A stretch of DNA of 51,518 nt from Chitinophagaceae bacterium (GTDB lineage Bacteria > Bacteroidota > Bacteroidia > Chitinophagales > Chitinophagaceae), in contig JAEUVJ010000066.1 of the NCBI GenBank assembly GCA_016787085.1, forward strand, positions 1 to 51,518. Direction: 5' to 3'. Positions 1-6,696 of the stretch are shown piece after piece (within the stretch, counting starts at the first letter, position 1; every line of letters begins with the position of its first letter). The notes under the pieces are model-generated. The model was not told the origin of the DNA, did not search any database, and was given only the letters and a program-made list of their open reading frames with translations. The position numbers and the translations under genes were made by a program.

Positions 1-110
1 TCAGTATCTGACAAAAGATGCTGCGGGATCTTTGTAATGTCGGTATCCAGGCCGACGCAGAGGTAAGATTTCTTCTTTTGTATTTGTTCAATAAGTTGCT
101 GCCGGGTCAT
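1..110 (-). CDS. pyrF: orotidine 5'-phosphate decarboxylase, N-terminal fragment (cut by window edge)
   Basis: Only the first 36 codons are present; the gene continues beyond the left edge. The visible N-terminus starts at an ATG (108-110, minus strand) and contains YLCVGLDTDITKIPQHL, the first strand and catalytic-site loop of the OMP decarboxylase barrel in the longer (type 2) family, where the Asp in the LDTD segment is typical. The enzyme makes UMP from OMP in cytoplasmic de novo pyrimidine synthesis. It lies downstream of kmo on the same strand, separated by 83 bp filled by an octamer repeat tract. The assignment rests on this short segment alone, but the motif is distinctive. Confidence 0.8.
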   Translation of the reverse strand, partial: MTRQQLIEQIQKKKSYLCVGLDTDITKIPQHLLSDT

Positions 111-135
111 GGCTGCGAAGATAAAATGTAAATCG

Positions 136-206
136 GTTAATTTGTTAATTAGTTCACTGGTTAATCCGGGTACACTAATGACTGATAAACTAATTAACCA
201 GTTAAC
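136..206. repeat. two inverted tracts of degenerate GTTAATNN octamers between kmo and pyrF
   Basis: Four octamers read on the plus strand at 136-167 (for example GTTAATTT, GTTAATTA). Four more read on the minus strand at 206-175 (for example GTTAACTG, GTTAATTA). As inverted arms, 135-154 and 188-207 match at 18 of 20 positions around a 33-nt loop, so a large hairpin is possible. The right tract supplies the last three residues and stop codon of kmo. The same octamer family bounds the S23 gene at 3276-3730. Confidence 0.75.
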
Positions 207-1537
207 CTTTTCAAAACGGCTGCTTCGATCTCTTCACTGTCCCACTTCCTGTCAATGTCAGGCATAGCCATCACCTGCTGCATGATCGCTTCCTGCTTCA
301 TTGCATTACGGAAAGCATCGGAGTAACGTATCTGCGGGCTGAATGTAACCTGCGAATAAGCCGGTATCCATTTCAACGGATACTTATCATGCAAGCGGGC
401 TTCGATCTTTTTTTGCAGCAGGAATTTCGGATCGGCCACTTTATCCCTCATCTCGATAAAGTTGTTCAATGCCAGTTCAGCAATTGCATCCCCGTCCGGT
501 TTGCGCAATTGTTGGAACCGTTCTAGTATTGTCGTCCAGTCGTCGCCATATTGTTCCATCAATCCGTTCAATACGGAGCAATCTTCAAAACCGCAGTTCA
601 TCCCTTGCCCGAAGAAGGGAACAATGGCATGCGCAGCATCACCGATCAGGGCAAATTTATCTTCCCGTATCCAGGGATAACATTTGACGGTAACCAATGA
701 TGAGGTGGGATTAGTGAAGAACTCTTCTTCCAGCTTCGGCATCAATCGAAATGCATCAGTAAAAGTCTTCTCAAAGAATGCCCTTAGCTTCTCTTTTGTA
801 TTTAATGAAGCAAAAGAAGGTTCTCCATCAAACGGGAAAAATAACGTACAGGTAAAACTGCTATCGGTATTCGGTAATGCGATCAGCATGTAATTCCCCC
901 GGGGCCATATATGTAGCGCATTCTTCTCCATCCGGAAACTCCCGTCTTCAGCCGGCGGGATCGTCAGTTCCTTATAGCCAAAATCAATATAATACTGCTG
1001 GTACTGGAATCGGTCATGCTGCAACTGGTGCTGCAATCTTGCTGCTGAATAAGCGCCATCTGCACCGAAAATAAGTTTTGAGTTACGAGTTATGAGTCCG
1101 GATCCGGGTGTTTCAAAAGAAATGGCGTTTGCTTTCCAGTCTATCGAAACGCATTTATGATCAAAAAAGATCTCTGCTCCTTCTTTTTCTGCCAGGTCCA
1201 TCAGTTTCTTATTTAATTCTCCCCGGGATACAGAGTTGATGAACTGCCCTTGTTTGCCATAAGGCTGAAAAGTGGTATTACCGTCAGCATTATGAATAAA
1301 TCTCCCATGCATGGGAATAGCAATCTCACGTATAGCATCCATGATACCTACTTCTTCCAGGGCTTTGATACCCCTGTCACTCAAAGCAAGGTTGATCGAA
1401 CGCCCCGCACTCATCTTTTCTTTTCGCATATCCGGTCTTCGCTCGTATATGCTCACCTTATGCCCGCGCCGGGATAAGTATATTGAGAGCAATGAACCCA
1501 CCAAACCGGCCCCGACAATTGTAACGTCCTTTTTCAT
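194..1537 (-). CDS. kmo: kynurenine 3-monooxygenase (FAD-dependent)
   Basis: Hydroxylates L-kynurenine to 3-hydroxykynurenine using NADPH, FAD and O2. The 447-residue protein has an N-terminal Rossmann dinucleotide motif (VGAGLVGSLLSIYLSRRGH, about 8-26), the GADGAYSA motif near 158-165 and the FAD ribityl-binding GDAAHAIVPFFGQGMNCGFED motif near 297-317, with a KMO-type PFFGQG segment. Length fits bacterial KMO. Its ATG is one base beyond the stop of kynureninase, so the two are co-transcribed and probably coupled. Two oddities: residues 144-155 are encoded by a heptamer-periodic insert (1074-1108), and the final Leu-Thr-Gly-stop comes from an octamer repeat. Identity is well supported by the neighbouring kynU, haao and ACMSD genes. 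Confidence 0.95.
   Translation of the reverse strand: MKKDVTIVGAGLVGSLLSIYLSRRGHKVSIYERRPDMRKEKMSAGRSINLALSDRGIKALEEVGIMDAIREIAIPMHGRFIHNADGNTTFQPYGKQGQFINSVSRGELNKKLMDLAEKEGAEIFFDHKCVSIDWKANAISFETPGSGLITRNSKLIFGADGAYSAARLQHQLQHDRFQYQQYYIDFGYKELTIPPAEDGSFRMEKNALHIWPRGNYMLIALPNTDSSFTCTLFFPFDGEPSFASLNTKEKLRAFFEKTFTDAFRLMPKLEEEFFTNPTSSLVTVKCYPWIREDKFALIGDAAHAIVPFFGQGMNCGFEDCSVLNGLMEQYGDDWTTILERFQQLRKPDGDAIAELALNNFIEMRDKVADPKFLLQKKIEARLHDKYPLKWIPAYSQVTFSPQIRYSDAFRNAMKQEAIMQQVMAMPDIDRKWDSEEIEAAVLKRLTG
1074..1108. repeat. in-frame degenerate heptamer tract inside kmo
   Basis: Consecutive 7-mers of the form AGTTAYG/AGTTTTG read on the plus strand, best in the first four units. They encode KMO residues 144-155 (a Pro-Gly-Ser-Gly-rich loop) just before the GADG motif. 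The unit is a rotation of the reverse complement of the AACTCAT heptamer found before pdxJ at 17267, so both belong to one dispersed family. Confidence 0.65.
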
Positions 1538-1538
1538 A

Positions 1539-2816
1539 TTAATGTTTCAGGAGGGTTTCTATTATATTTCCAAACTGCCAGACATCCTCAAAGGTATTAT
1601 AGAGTGGTACCGGCGCCACCCGTATCACATTCGGCTCTCTCCAGTCGGCTATCACTCCTTGTTTGGTCAATGCATCGAACACTTCTCTTCCTTTTTTCAA
1701 CATTAGCATAGATACCTGGCAGCCTCTCTCCGTTTTATCAGACGGCGTGATCACTTCGATCACTTTTTCCTGCTGCCTGCTGTTTATGTCATTCATTATG
1801 TAATGAAGGTATGCAGACAATCTTTTCCTTTTCTCATGTAATTGACTCATCCCTGCTTCTTCAAATATATCCAGTGACGCTTTATGTGCCGCCATGGATA
1901 ACACAGGCGCATTGCTGAGTTGCCATCCTTCAGCAGTGGGTATCGCATCAAAACCTTTCTCCATTTTGAAACGGGTTTCCTTGGTGTAACCCCACCAGCC
2001 GGCAAAACGGGGAAGTGATGTGTTCCTTGCATGTCTTTCATGAATATACACTCCCGCTACACCACCCGGGCCACTATTCAGGTATTTGTAAGAACACCAG
2101 CAGGCAAAATCAACATTCCATTCATGAAGTTTTAATTCAACATTTCCGGCAGCATGAGCCAGGTCAAAGCCCGTATAAGCACCAATGGCATGTGCAGCTT
2201 TTGTTATTTCAGCCATATCAAACAACTGCCCTGTGTAATAATTCACTCCGCCAAACAATACCAGCGCTACACTGTCGCCATGTTTCTGAATGACCGAAAG
2301 AATATCTTCTGTTCTTAAAATATGTTCCCCTTCCCGCGGGGCCACTTCGATGATAGCCTCAGCAGGATCAAAGCCATGATACTTTACCTGCGATTCAAAA
2401 GCGTACTGATCAGAAGGAAAAGCTTTTGCTTCACAGATAATCTTATATCTTTCTTTTGTGGGCCTGTAGAAAGTCACCATCAATAAATGAAGATTCACGG
2501 TCAGCGAATTCATTACTACTACTTCATGCGGAAGGCATCCAACGATCGTTGACAATTGCTGCGGGAAGATCTCATGATAGGGCATCCAGGGGTTCTTTGC
2601 GTGAAAATGTCCCTCCACGCCAAGCTTAGCCCAGTCATTCAGTTCCTGTTGCACATACTTAGCTGTACTCTTTGGCTGAAGCCCGAGAGAGTTACCAGTG
2701 AAATAAATGCAATCTTTCCCGTTATGCTGAGGTATATGAAATTTTTGCCGGAATTCATTAAGGCTATCATTTACATCAAGGCCAGCGGCAAACGTTATTG
2801 TATTTTCAAAATTCAT
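1539..2816 (-). CDS. kynU: kynureninase
   Basis: PLP enzyme that cleaves 3-hydroxykynurenine (or kynurenine) to 3-hydroxyanthranilate (or anthranilate) and alanine. The 425-residue product shows the family landmarks: IYFTGNSLGLQPKS near the N-terminus, GFDLAHAAGNVELKLHEW, and the PLP-lysine segment CWCSYKYLNSGPGGVAG. I start at the ATG ending at 2816; the open frame extends three codons to a TTG at 2825, but the ATG aligns better with the family. It sits directly upstream of kmo (one-base spacing) and 43 bp downstream of the RidA-family gene, as the third step-related gene of the leftward arm. Confidence 0.96.
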   Translation of the reverse strand: MNFENTITFAAGLDVNDSLNEFRQKFHIPQHNGKDCIYFTGNSLGLQPKSTAKYVQQELNDWAKLGVEGHFHAKNPWMPYHEIFPQQLSTIVGCLPHEVVVMNSLTVNLHLLMVTFYRPTKERYKIICEAKAFPSDQYAFESQVKYHGFDPAEAIIEVAPREGEHILRTEDILSVIQKHGDSVALVLFGGVNYYTGQLFDMAEITKAAHAIGAYTGFDLAHAAGNVELKLHEWNVDFACWCSYKYLNSGPGGVAGVYIHERHARNTSLPRFAGWWGYTKETRFKMEKGFDAIPTAEGWQLSNAPVLSMAAHKASLDIFEEAGMSQLHEKRKRLSAYLHYIMNDINSRQQEKVIEVITPSDKTERGCQVSMLMLKKGREVFDALTKQGVIADWREPNVIRVAPVPLYNTFEDVWQFGNIIETLLKH

Positions 2817-2859
2817 ATTACTCAACTCCTGTTAATCCAAAAATTCATTTAATCACGGT

Positions 2860-3273
2860 TCAGACAGTTGCAATTACTTTAAGCTCTATTGCAATCGGTG
2901 TTGGCAAACTCTTTACTTCAACTGTTGTTCTGCATGCCTGCACCTCTTTAAAGTATTCGCCGTATATCTTATTATATACCGGGAAATCCTTTTTCATGTT
3001 CGTCAGGAATACCGTTACGTCAATTATCTTATCCCAGCTGCTGCCAGCAGCTTCCAACACTGCTTTCACATTAGCAAATACCGCATGGCACTCTGCTTCG
3101 ATATCATACTTAATAATATTTCCGTTTTTATCTAATTCAAGACCGGGAATGGAATTATCTTTTGGATTTCTTGGGCCAATACCGGATAAAAACAAAAGAT
3201 CCCCCACTTTTCTTGCATGAGGATAAGCTCCCAAAGGAGCCGATGCGTTTTCAGTATGGACAACTTCGTTCAT
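2860..3273 (-). CDS. RidA/YjgF-family protein, probable 2-aminomuconate deaminase
   Basis: A 137-residue RidA-fold protein. Visible features are GDLLFLSGIGPR near 26-37 and the C-terminal CRTTVEVKSLPTPIAIELKVIA, with the conserved Arg of RidA active sites. General RidA proteins hydrolyse reactive enamines. In bacterial 3-hydroxyanthranilate pathways a family member (NbaF type) acts as 2-aminomuconate deaminase. Placement between the aldehyde dehydrogenase that makes 2-aminomuconate and kynureninase argues for the latter role, though this is inference from context. Its start codon is immediately preceded by an octamer repeat belonging to the S23 insertion, so its original leader has been replaced or extended. 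Confidence 0.85.
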   Translation of the reverse strand: MNEVVHTENASAPLGAYPHARKVGDLLFLSGIGPRNPKDNSIPGLELDKNGNIIKYDIEAECHAVFANVKAVLEAAGSSWDKIIDVTVFLTNMKKDFPVYNKIYGEYFKEVQACRTTVEVKSLPTPIAIELKVIATV

Positions 3274-3275
3274 TT

Positions 3276-3307
3276 GTTAATCGGTTAATCAGGCAATTGG
3301 TTGATCT
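3276..3307. repeat. left octamer tract bounding the S23 gene
   Basis: Four degenerate octamers on the plus strand (first two GTTAATCG and GTTAATCA) begin two bases upstream of the ridA start codon. The outer 17 nt (3276-3292) match the inverted outer 17 nt of the right tract (3714-3730) at 14 positions. The tract also encodes the end and TGA stop of the S23 protein. Confidence 0.7.
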
Positions 3308-3684
3308 GTTTTGTCGTTGTGCTTTGGCGATCTGGAGACAAATTTTATATATGCGTTTAGCTTTACCAGTATCTTTTCACCATCCTCAAGCAATTGATTA
3401 CAGACCTCTTCTGGCACTAATCTCCTTCTTTTACATTTTGACAGCCATGATTTGGTCTCCTGTATGGAGCCTCTTGCATAAAAATAAAACTGCTTGCTTT
3501 CTTTATAAAAAAATCTACCATATCCTTCTGCAATATTAGCCGATATTGAATCGGCAGCCCTTACTATTTGTTTTCCGACAGTATCCTTTTCAAAAGTTTT
3601 CCAACCAGCGACAAAACCCCAAATAACATCAGAAAAAGCCTCAGCTAATTGATAAACTTCAAGTTTTTCTAAAGTATAGTCCAT
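3289..3684 (-). CDS. four-helix bundle protein (S23 / 23S rRNA intervening-sequence-protein family)
   Basis: A 131-residue helical protein with the family hallmarks LEVYQLA near the start, SISANIAEGYGR in the middle and ARGSIQETKSWL in the third helix. Members were first seen encoded inside intervening sequences of 23S rRNA genes, but many Bacteroidota carry dispersed copies of unknown function; related proteins include the Avd accessory proteins of diversity-generating retroelements. I start at ATG 3684 because the 11 codons upstream are translated repeat octamers. The C-terminus also runs into the left octamer tract. It has no obvious link to kynurenine breakdown and looks like an intruder in the operon. 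Confidence 0.85.
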   Translation of the reverse strand: MDYTLEKLEVYQLAEAFSDVIWGFVAGWKTFEKDTVGKQIVRAADSISANIAEGYGRFFYKESKQFYFYARGSIQETKSWLSKCKRRRLVPEEVCNQLLEDGEKILVKLNAYIKFVSRSPKHNDKTDQPIA

Positions 3685-3690
3685 ATACCC

Positions 3691-3730
3691 CGATTTACTG
3701 ATTAACTGATTAACCAATTAACGGATTAAC
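3691..3730. repeat. right octamer tract bounding the S23 gene
   Basis: Five octamers on the minus strand (consensus GTTAATCA; the fifth is GTAAATCG) end at the first base of the aldehyde dehydrogenase stop codon. Period eight is nearly perfect. It is inverted with respect to the tract at 3276-3307. Confidence 0.75.
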
Positions 3731-5187
3731 TACAACTGAACACAAACATTTTTTGCTTCTGTAAAAAACCGCAACGCTTCCCATCCTCCTTCTCTTCCCA
3801 CCCCGCTGTTCTTCATGCCGCCAAACGGGGTACGCAGATCACGCAGCAGCCAGCAATTGACCCAGATAATGCCACTTTCTACTTTTGCTGCAACACGGTT
3901 GGCTTTTGATATGTCCTGCGTCCAGATAGTGGCAGCTAAACCATAGCTGGTAACATTAGCCAATTGTAATGCTTCTTCTTCTGTTCTGAATGATTGTAAG
4001 GTAACCACAGGTCCGAATATCTCTTCCTGGTTGGTCTGGCAATTCGGCCCCAGCCCCTCAATGATCGTAGGCCCGATAAAATATCCATTTGCACACCGGC
4101 CTTTGCCTTTTACCGCATTGCCCCCGCACAATACTTTTCCTCCTTCCTGCTTTGCTGTGTCTATACAGCGGAGAATTTTTTCATAATGAACTTTGCTGAC
4201 GATAGCTCCCTGCTTGGAATTTTCATCCAGCGGGTCGCCAACGATCAATTCTTTTGTTCGCTCAACAAATTCTTTTTTAAATTTCTCATATATACTTTCC
4301 TCTATCAATATCCTGCTGCCGCATAAACATATCTCTCCCTGGTTACTGAATGATGACTGAATGGTCGTTTTCATCATCTTCTCCCAGTCACAATCCGAAA
4401 AAATGATATTGGGGTTCTTGCCGCCCAGTTCTAATGAAAGCTTTTTAAACTTTGGCGCCGCCAATGATGCTATTCTTTCACCGGCCCTGGTACTGCCTGT
4501 AAACGAGACCGCTTTAATATCCGGATGTTTGACGATCGCTTCGCCGGTCACAGTACCGGTGCCATGTACAATATTCAATACACCATCGGGCAATCCGGCT
4601 TCCTTACAAATAAGTGATAAAAGATAAGCAGTGACCGGCGTGACCTCAGATGGCTTGGCGATCACACAATTGCCGGCCGCCAATGCCGGGGCTATTTTCC
4701 ATGTAAACAGATACAAAGGAAGATTCCAGGGAGAGATACAACCGACGATCCCGATCGGTTGCCGCAATGTATAATTGACGGCTTTATCCTCCATGATATG
4801 ACTCTCTGCAGCAAAGTGCATGATACCTGTAGCAAAGAACCGGAAGTTGGCAGATGCTCTCGGAATATCCACTCTTTTGCTCAACCAAAGCGGCTTGCCA
4901 TTATCATGGGTTTCCGCCAATGCCAGCGCCTCAAGTTGCTCCTCAATGAGCTCGGCAATACGGTTCAGTATATAAAATCGTTTCTCTGCAGAAGTAACAG
5001 ACCATTCAGGGAAAGCTCTCTTTGCTGCAGCGACTGCTTCGTCTATATCTCTTCCATTACTGTCTGGAATTTTACCCATGATCTCCCCGGTGGCCGGATT
5101 GATATTGTCAATATAATTGCCGGAACGTGGCGGATGAAAAGAGCCGCCAATGAAATTTTGAATAGTATCGTATGTAGTCAGATCCAT
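3730..5187 (-). CDS. 2-aminomuconate 6-semialdehyde dehydrogenase (aldehyde dehydrogenase family)
   Basis: NAD-dependent oxidation of 2-aminomuconate 6-semialdehyde to 2-aminomuconate, the step after ACMS decarboxylase. The 485-residue protein has the canonical ALDH elements in order: catalytic-site Asn in CISPWNLPLYLF, FTGSTRAGERIA, the general-base Glu in LELGGKNPNIIF, the nucleophile Cys in NQGEICLCGSR, and EEIFGPVV. It resembles the ALDH8A1/NbaE/AmnC group. Specificity is inferred from the surrounding kynurenine genes rather than from residues. The 47-bp gap to the SDR upstream carries a heptamer tract and a strong hairpin, which could affect expression within the operon. Confidence 0.9.
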   Translation of the reverse strand: MDLTTYDTIQNFIGGSFHPPRSGNYIDNINPATGEIMGKIPDSNGRDIDEAVAAAKRAFPEWSVTSAEKRFYILNRIAELIEEQLEALALAETHDNGKPLWLSKRVDIPRASANFRFFATGIMHFAAESHIMEDKAVNYTLRQPIGIVGCISPWNLPLYLFTWKIAPALAAGNCVIAKPSEVTPVTAYLLSLICKEAGLPDGVLNIVHGTGTVTGEAIVKHPDIKAVSFTGSTRAGERIASLAAPKFKKLSLELGGKNPNIIFSDCDWEKMMKTTIQSSFSNQGEICLCGSRILIEESIYEKFKKEFVERTKELIVGDPLDENSKQGAIVSKVHYEKILRCIDTAKQEGGKVLCGGNAVKGKGRCANGYFIGPTIIEGLGPNCQTNQEEIFGPVVTLQSFRTEEEALQLANVTSYGLAATIWTQDISKANRVAAKVESGIIWVNCWLLRDLRTPFGGMKNSGVGREGGWEALRFFTEAKNVCVQL

Positions 5188-5195
5188 AGTTAAGT

Positions 5196-5230
5196 CACCG
5201 GTTTCAGGTTACCGGCAACCGGTAACACTT
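5196..5230. repeat. degenerate heptamer tract with hairpin, upstream of the aldehyde dehydrogenase
   Basis: Consecutive 7-mers (CACCGGT, TTCAGGT and related) fill the gap between the SDR stop and the aldehyde dehydrogenase start. Within it, GTTACCGG at 5208-5215 and CCGGTAAC at 5219-5226 form a perfect 8-bp stem with a CAA loop. No T-run follows, so this is more likely an mRNA processing or stability structure, or simply a repeat, than a terminator. Confidence 0.6.
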
Positions 5231-5234
5231 TCTC

Positions 5235-6020
5235 TTATATTGAGCCCGTTCTGCCTCCGTCAACAGGGATACTTGTTCCGTTCACATACGAAGCGGCAGG
5301 TGATGCCAGGAAAGCTGCCACAGCAGCAATTTCATGAGCATCCCCAAATCGTTTCATTGGCACTTCCATTTGCATTTCTTCTTCCACATCTTCTGTAGTA
5401 ATATTTTTTGCCGCGGCTATATTGGCCACAATAGCATCCAGGCGCTGTGTGCGGGTAAACCCCGGCAGCACATTATTCACTGTGATATTATACTCTCCCA
5501 GTTCATTCGCCATGGTCTTTGCCCAGCTGGCCACTGCCCCGCGGATAGTATTGGAAACACCAAGATTCCTCAACGGTATCTTCACTGATGTGGAGATGAT
5601 ATTGATGATACGCCCATATTTATCTTTCTTCATCGCAGGAATACTTGCTTTGACAAGGATATGATTGCAGATGAGATGTTGGTTGAACGTATTCAGAAAT
5701 GCTTCTTCAGTAGCTTGTGTGATAGGACCACCAGCCGGCCCTCCTGTATTATTGACCAGGATATGAACCGGGTTCCTGGTTGTGTACGCTTCGATCACAG
5801 CTTTTACATTCTCCGGCTTACTGAAATCAGCTACCAGGAAACTGTGCTGCTGTTTTGCTGATGTGTCTAATTTCTGCACTGCAGTTTTCAGCGCTGTTTC
5901 ATTTCTTGCCATCAGTGTGCAATGGGCGCCGAGTAAAGACAGCTCTTCAGCAATGGCCAGCCCGATCCCCTGTGTACTGCCACAAACCAGAGCATATTTT
6001 CCTTTCAATGAAAGATTCAT
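5235..6020 (-). CDS. SDR-family oxidoreductase with atypical active site (kynurenine cluster)
   Basis: A 261-residue Rossmann-fold SDR. The cofactor motif CGSTQGIG is at 13-20, NNTGG is near 90-94, and the C-terminal VNGTSIPVDGG is typical of FabG-like members. The catalytic YxxxK is absent: at the aligned position the sequence is SNTIR, giving Ser156 and Arg160. I chose the ATG at 6020 because the 15 residues upstream lie in the divergent promoter region and do not resemble an SDR start. It heads the leftward arm and is the only gene there without an assigned pathway step. It may act on a muconate-type intermediate or may not be a conventional dehydrogenase. Confidence 0.85.
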   Translation of the reverse strand: MNLSLKGKYALVCGSTQGIGLAIAEELSLLGAHCTLMARNETALKTAVQKLDTSAKQQHSFLVADFSKPENVKAVIEAYTTRNPVHILVNNTGGPAGGPITQATEEAFLNTFNQHLICNHILVKASIPAMKKDKYGRIINIISTSVKIPLRNLGVSNTIRGAVASWAKTMANELGEYNITVNNVLPGFTRTQRLDAIVANIAAAKNITTEDVEEEMQMEVPMKRFGDAHEIAAVAAFLASPAASYVNGTSIPVDGGRTGSI

Positions 6021-6025
6021 AAAGT

Positions 6026-6055
6026 CAAACCTAAGTAAAAAGTTGTAATTTCCAA
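6026..6055 (-). promoter_or_regulatory. candidate Bacteroidota promoter of the leftward kynurenine arm
   Basis: On the minus strand a -7 box TAGGTTTG lies at 6033-6026 and a TTG at 6055-6053, spaced 19 bp. This fits the Bacteroidota -33 TTTG / -7 TAnnTTTG pattern. The box ends five bases before the SDR ATG, so the transcript would be almost leaderless, or the start codon is not the one I chose. Confidence 0.4.
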
Positions 6056-6085
6056 TTGAATTCAATTACTTCAAAACTGTTTGCT

Positions 6086-6610
6086 ATGGCTGTCATTGCT
6101 CCTTTCAATTTAAAAAAATGGATAGACGAGAACCGTCATTTACTGAAGCCGCCCGTCGGCAACCAGTGCGTATATAAAGACGCAGAGAACTTCATCGTGA
6201 TGGTAGTAGGCGGACCCAATGCCCGTAAAGATTACCACTTCAATGAAACAGAAGAATTGTACTACCAGGTGGAAGGTGATATTGTGGTAAAGATCATTGA
6301 CAACGGAGAATTCAAAGATATCCCGATCAAAGAAGGCGAAATGTTCCTCCTGCCGCCTAAAACTCCCCATTCACCGCAACGGGGCCCGGGCACAGTGGGA
6401 CTGGTGATCGAAAAGAAAAGAGAAAGTGAAGACGATGGTTTTTTGTGGTTTTGCGAAAAATGCGGCAACAAACTGTATGAAGAGACCCTGCACGTTGATG
6501 ATATCGTCAAACAATTACCCCCGGTCATGAACCGTTTCTGGGAAAGCACCATGCACAGAACCTGTAATAAGTGCGGCTCCGTAATGGAACCTCCTGTAAA
6601 AAAGAGTTAG
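6086..6610 (+). CDS. 3-hydroxyanthranilate 3,4-dioxygenase
   Basis: Fe(II) cupin enzyme that opens 3-hydroxyanthranilate to 2-amino-3-carboxymuconate semialdehyde (ACMS). In the 174-residue product the predicted iron ligands are His51, Glu57 (HFNETEEL) and His95 (PHSPQRGPG). Two C-terminal CxxC pairs (Cys123/126 and Cys160/163) form the rubredoxin-like second iron site found in bacterial HAAO. I start at ATG 6086; the open frame reaches a TTG at 6056 but that segment lies in the promoter region. It begins the rightward arm, divergent from the SDR, and is followed after 86 bp of palindromic repeat by its pathway partner. Confidence 0.96.
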   Translation: MAVIAPFNLKKWIDENRHLLKPPVGNQCVYKDAENFIVMVVGGPNARKDYHFNETEELYYQVEGDIVVKIIDNGEFKDIPIKEGEMFLLPPKTPHSPQRGPGTVGLVIEKKRESEDDGFLWFCEKCGNKLYEETLHVDDIVKQLPPVMNRFWESTMHRTCNKCGSVMEPPVKKS

Positions 6611-6612
6611 TC

Positions 6613-6692
6613 TCACGCAAAGGCGCTAAGTTTACGCAAAGCTGCAAAGAAACTTTGCGCCTTTTGAGTTTTACCTTTGCGGCTTTGTGTGA
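6613..6692. repeat. palindromic CGCAAAG octamer repeat between the dioxygenase and decarboxylase genes
   Basis: Two pairs of octamers of the CGCAAAGN type (6616-6631, 6635-6650) are followed by two inverted pairs of the CTTTGCGN type (6653-6668, 6675-6690). The outer arms 6613-6630 and 6675-6692 match at 15 of 18 positions, and an inner 7-bp stem pairs 6635-6641 with 6653-6659. It fills nearly the whole gap and would form a long hairpin in the mRNA. Confidence 0.75.
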
Positions 6693-6696
6693 AAAA

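Larger units (their letters stand above)
3276..3730. mobile_element. putative S23-gene insertion bounded by inverted octamer repeats
   Basis: A 455-bp segment fits exactly between the start codon of ridA and the stop codon of the aldehyde dehydrogenase. Its ends are inverted copies of a GTTAATNN octamer tract and its only gene encodes a four-helix-bundle (S23/IVP-type) protein. Whether it moves is inference: no transposase, target duplication or empty site is visible here. Confidence 0.4.

Noticed and set aside
3289..3684. rRNA intervening sequence
   Set aside because: The S23-family gene is not within rRNA here; no rRNA sequence exists in the window.
3685..3717. 11-codon extension of the S23 protein
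   Set aside because: It is translated octamer repeat; the ATG at 3684 fits the family start.
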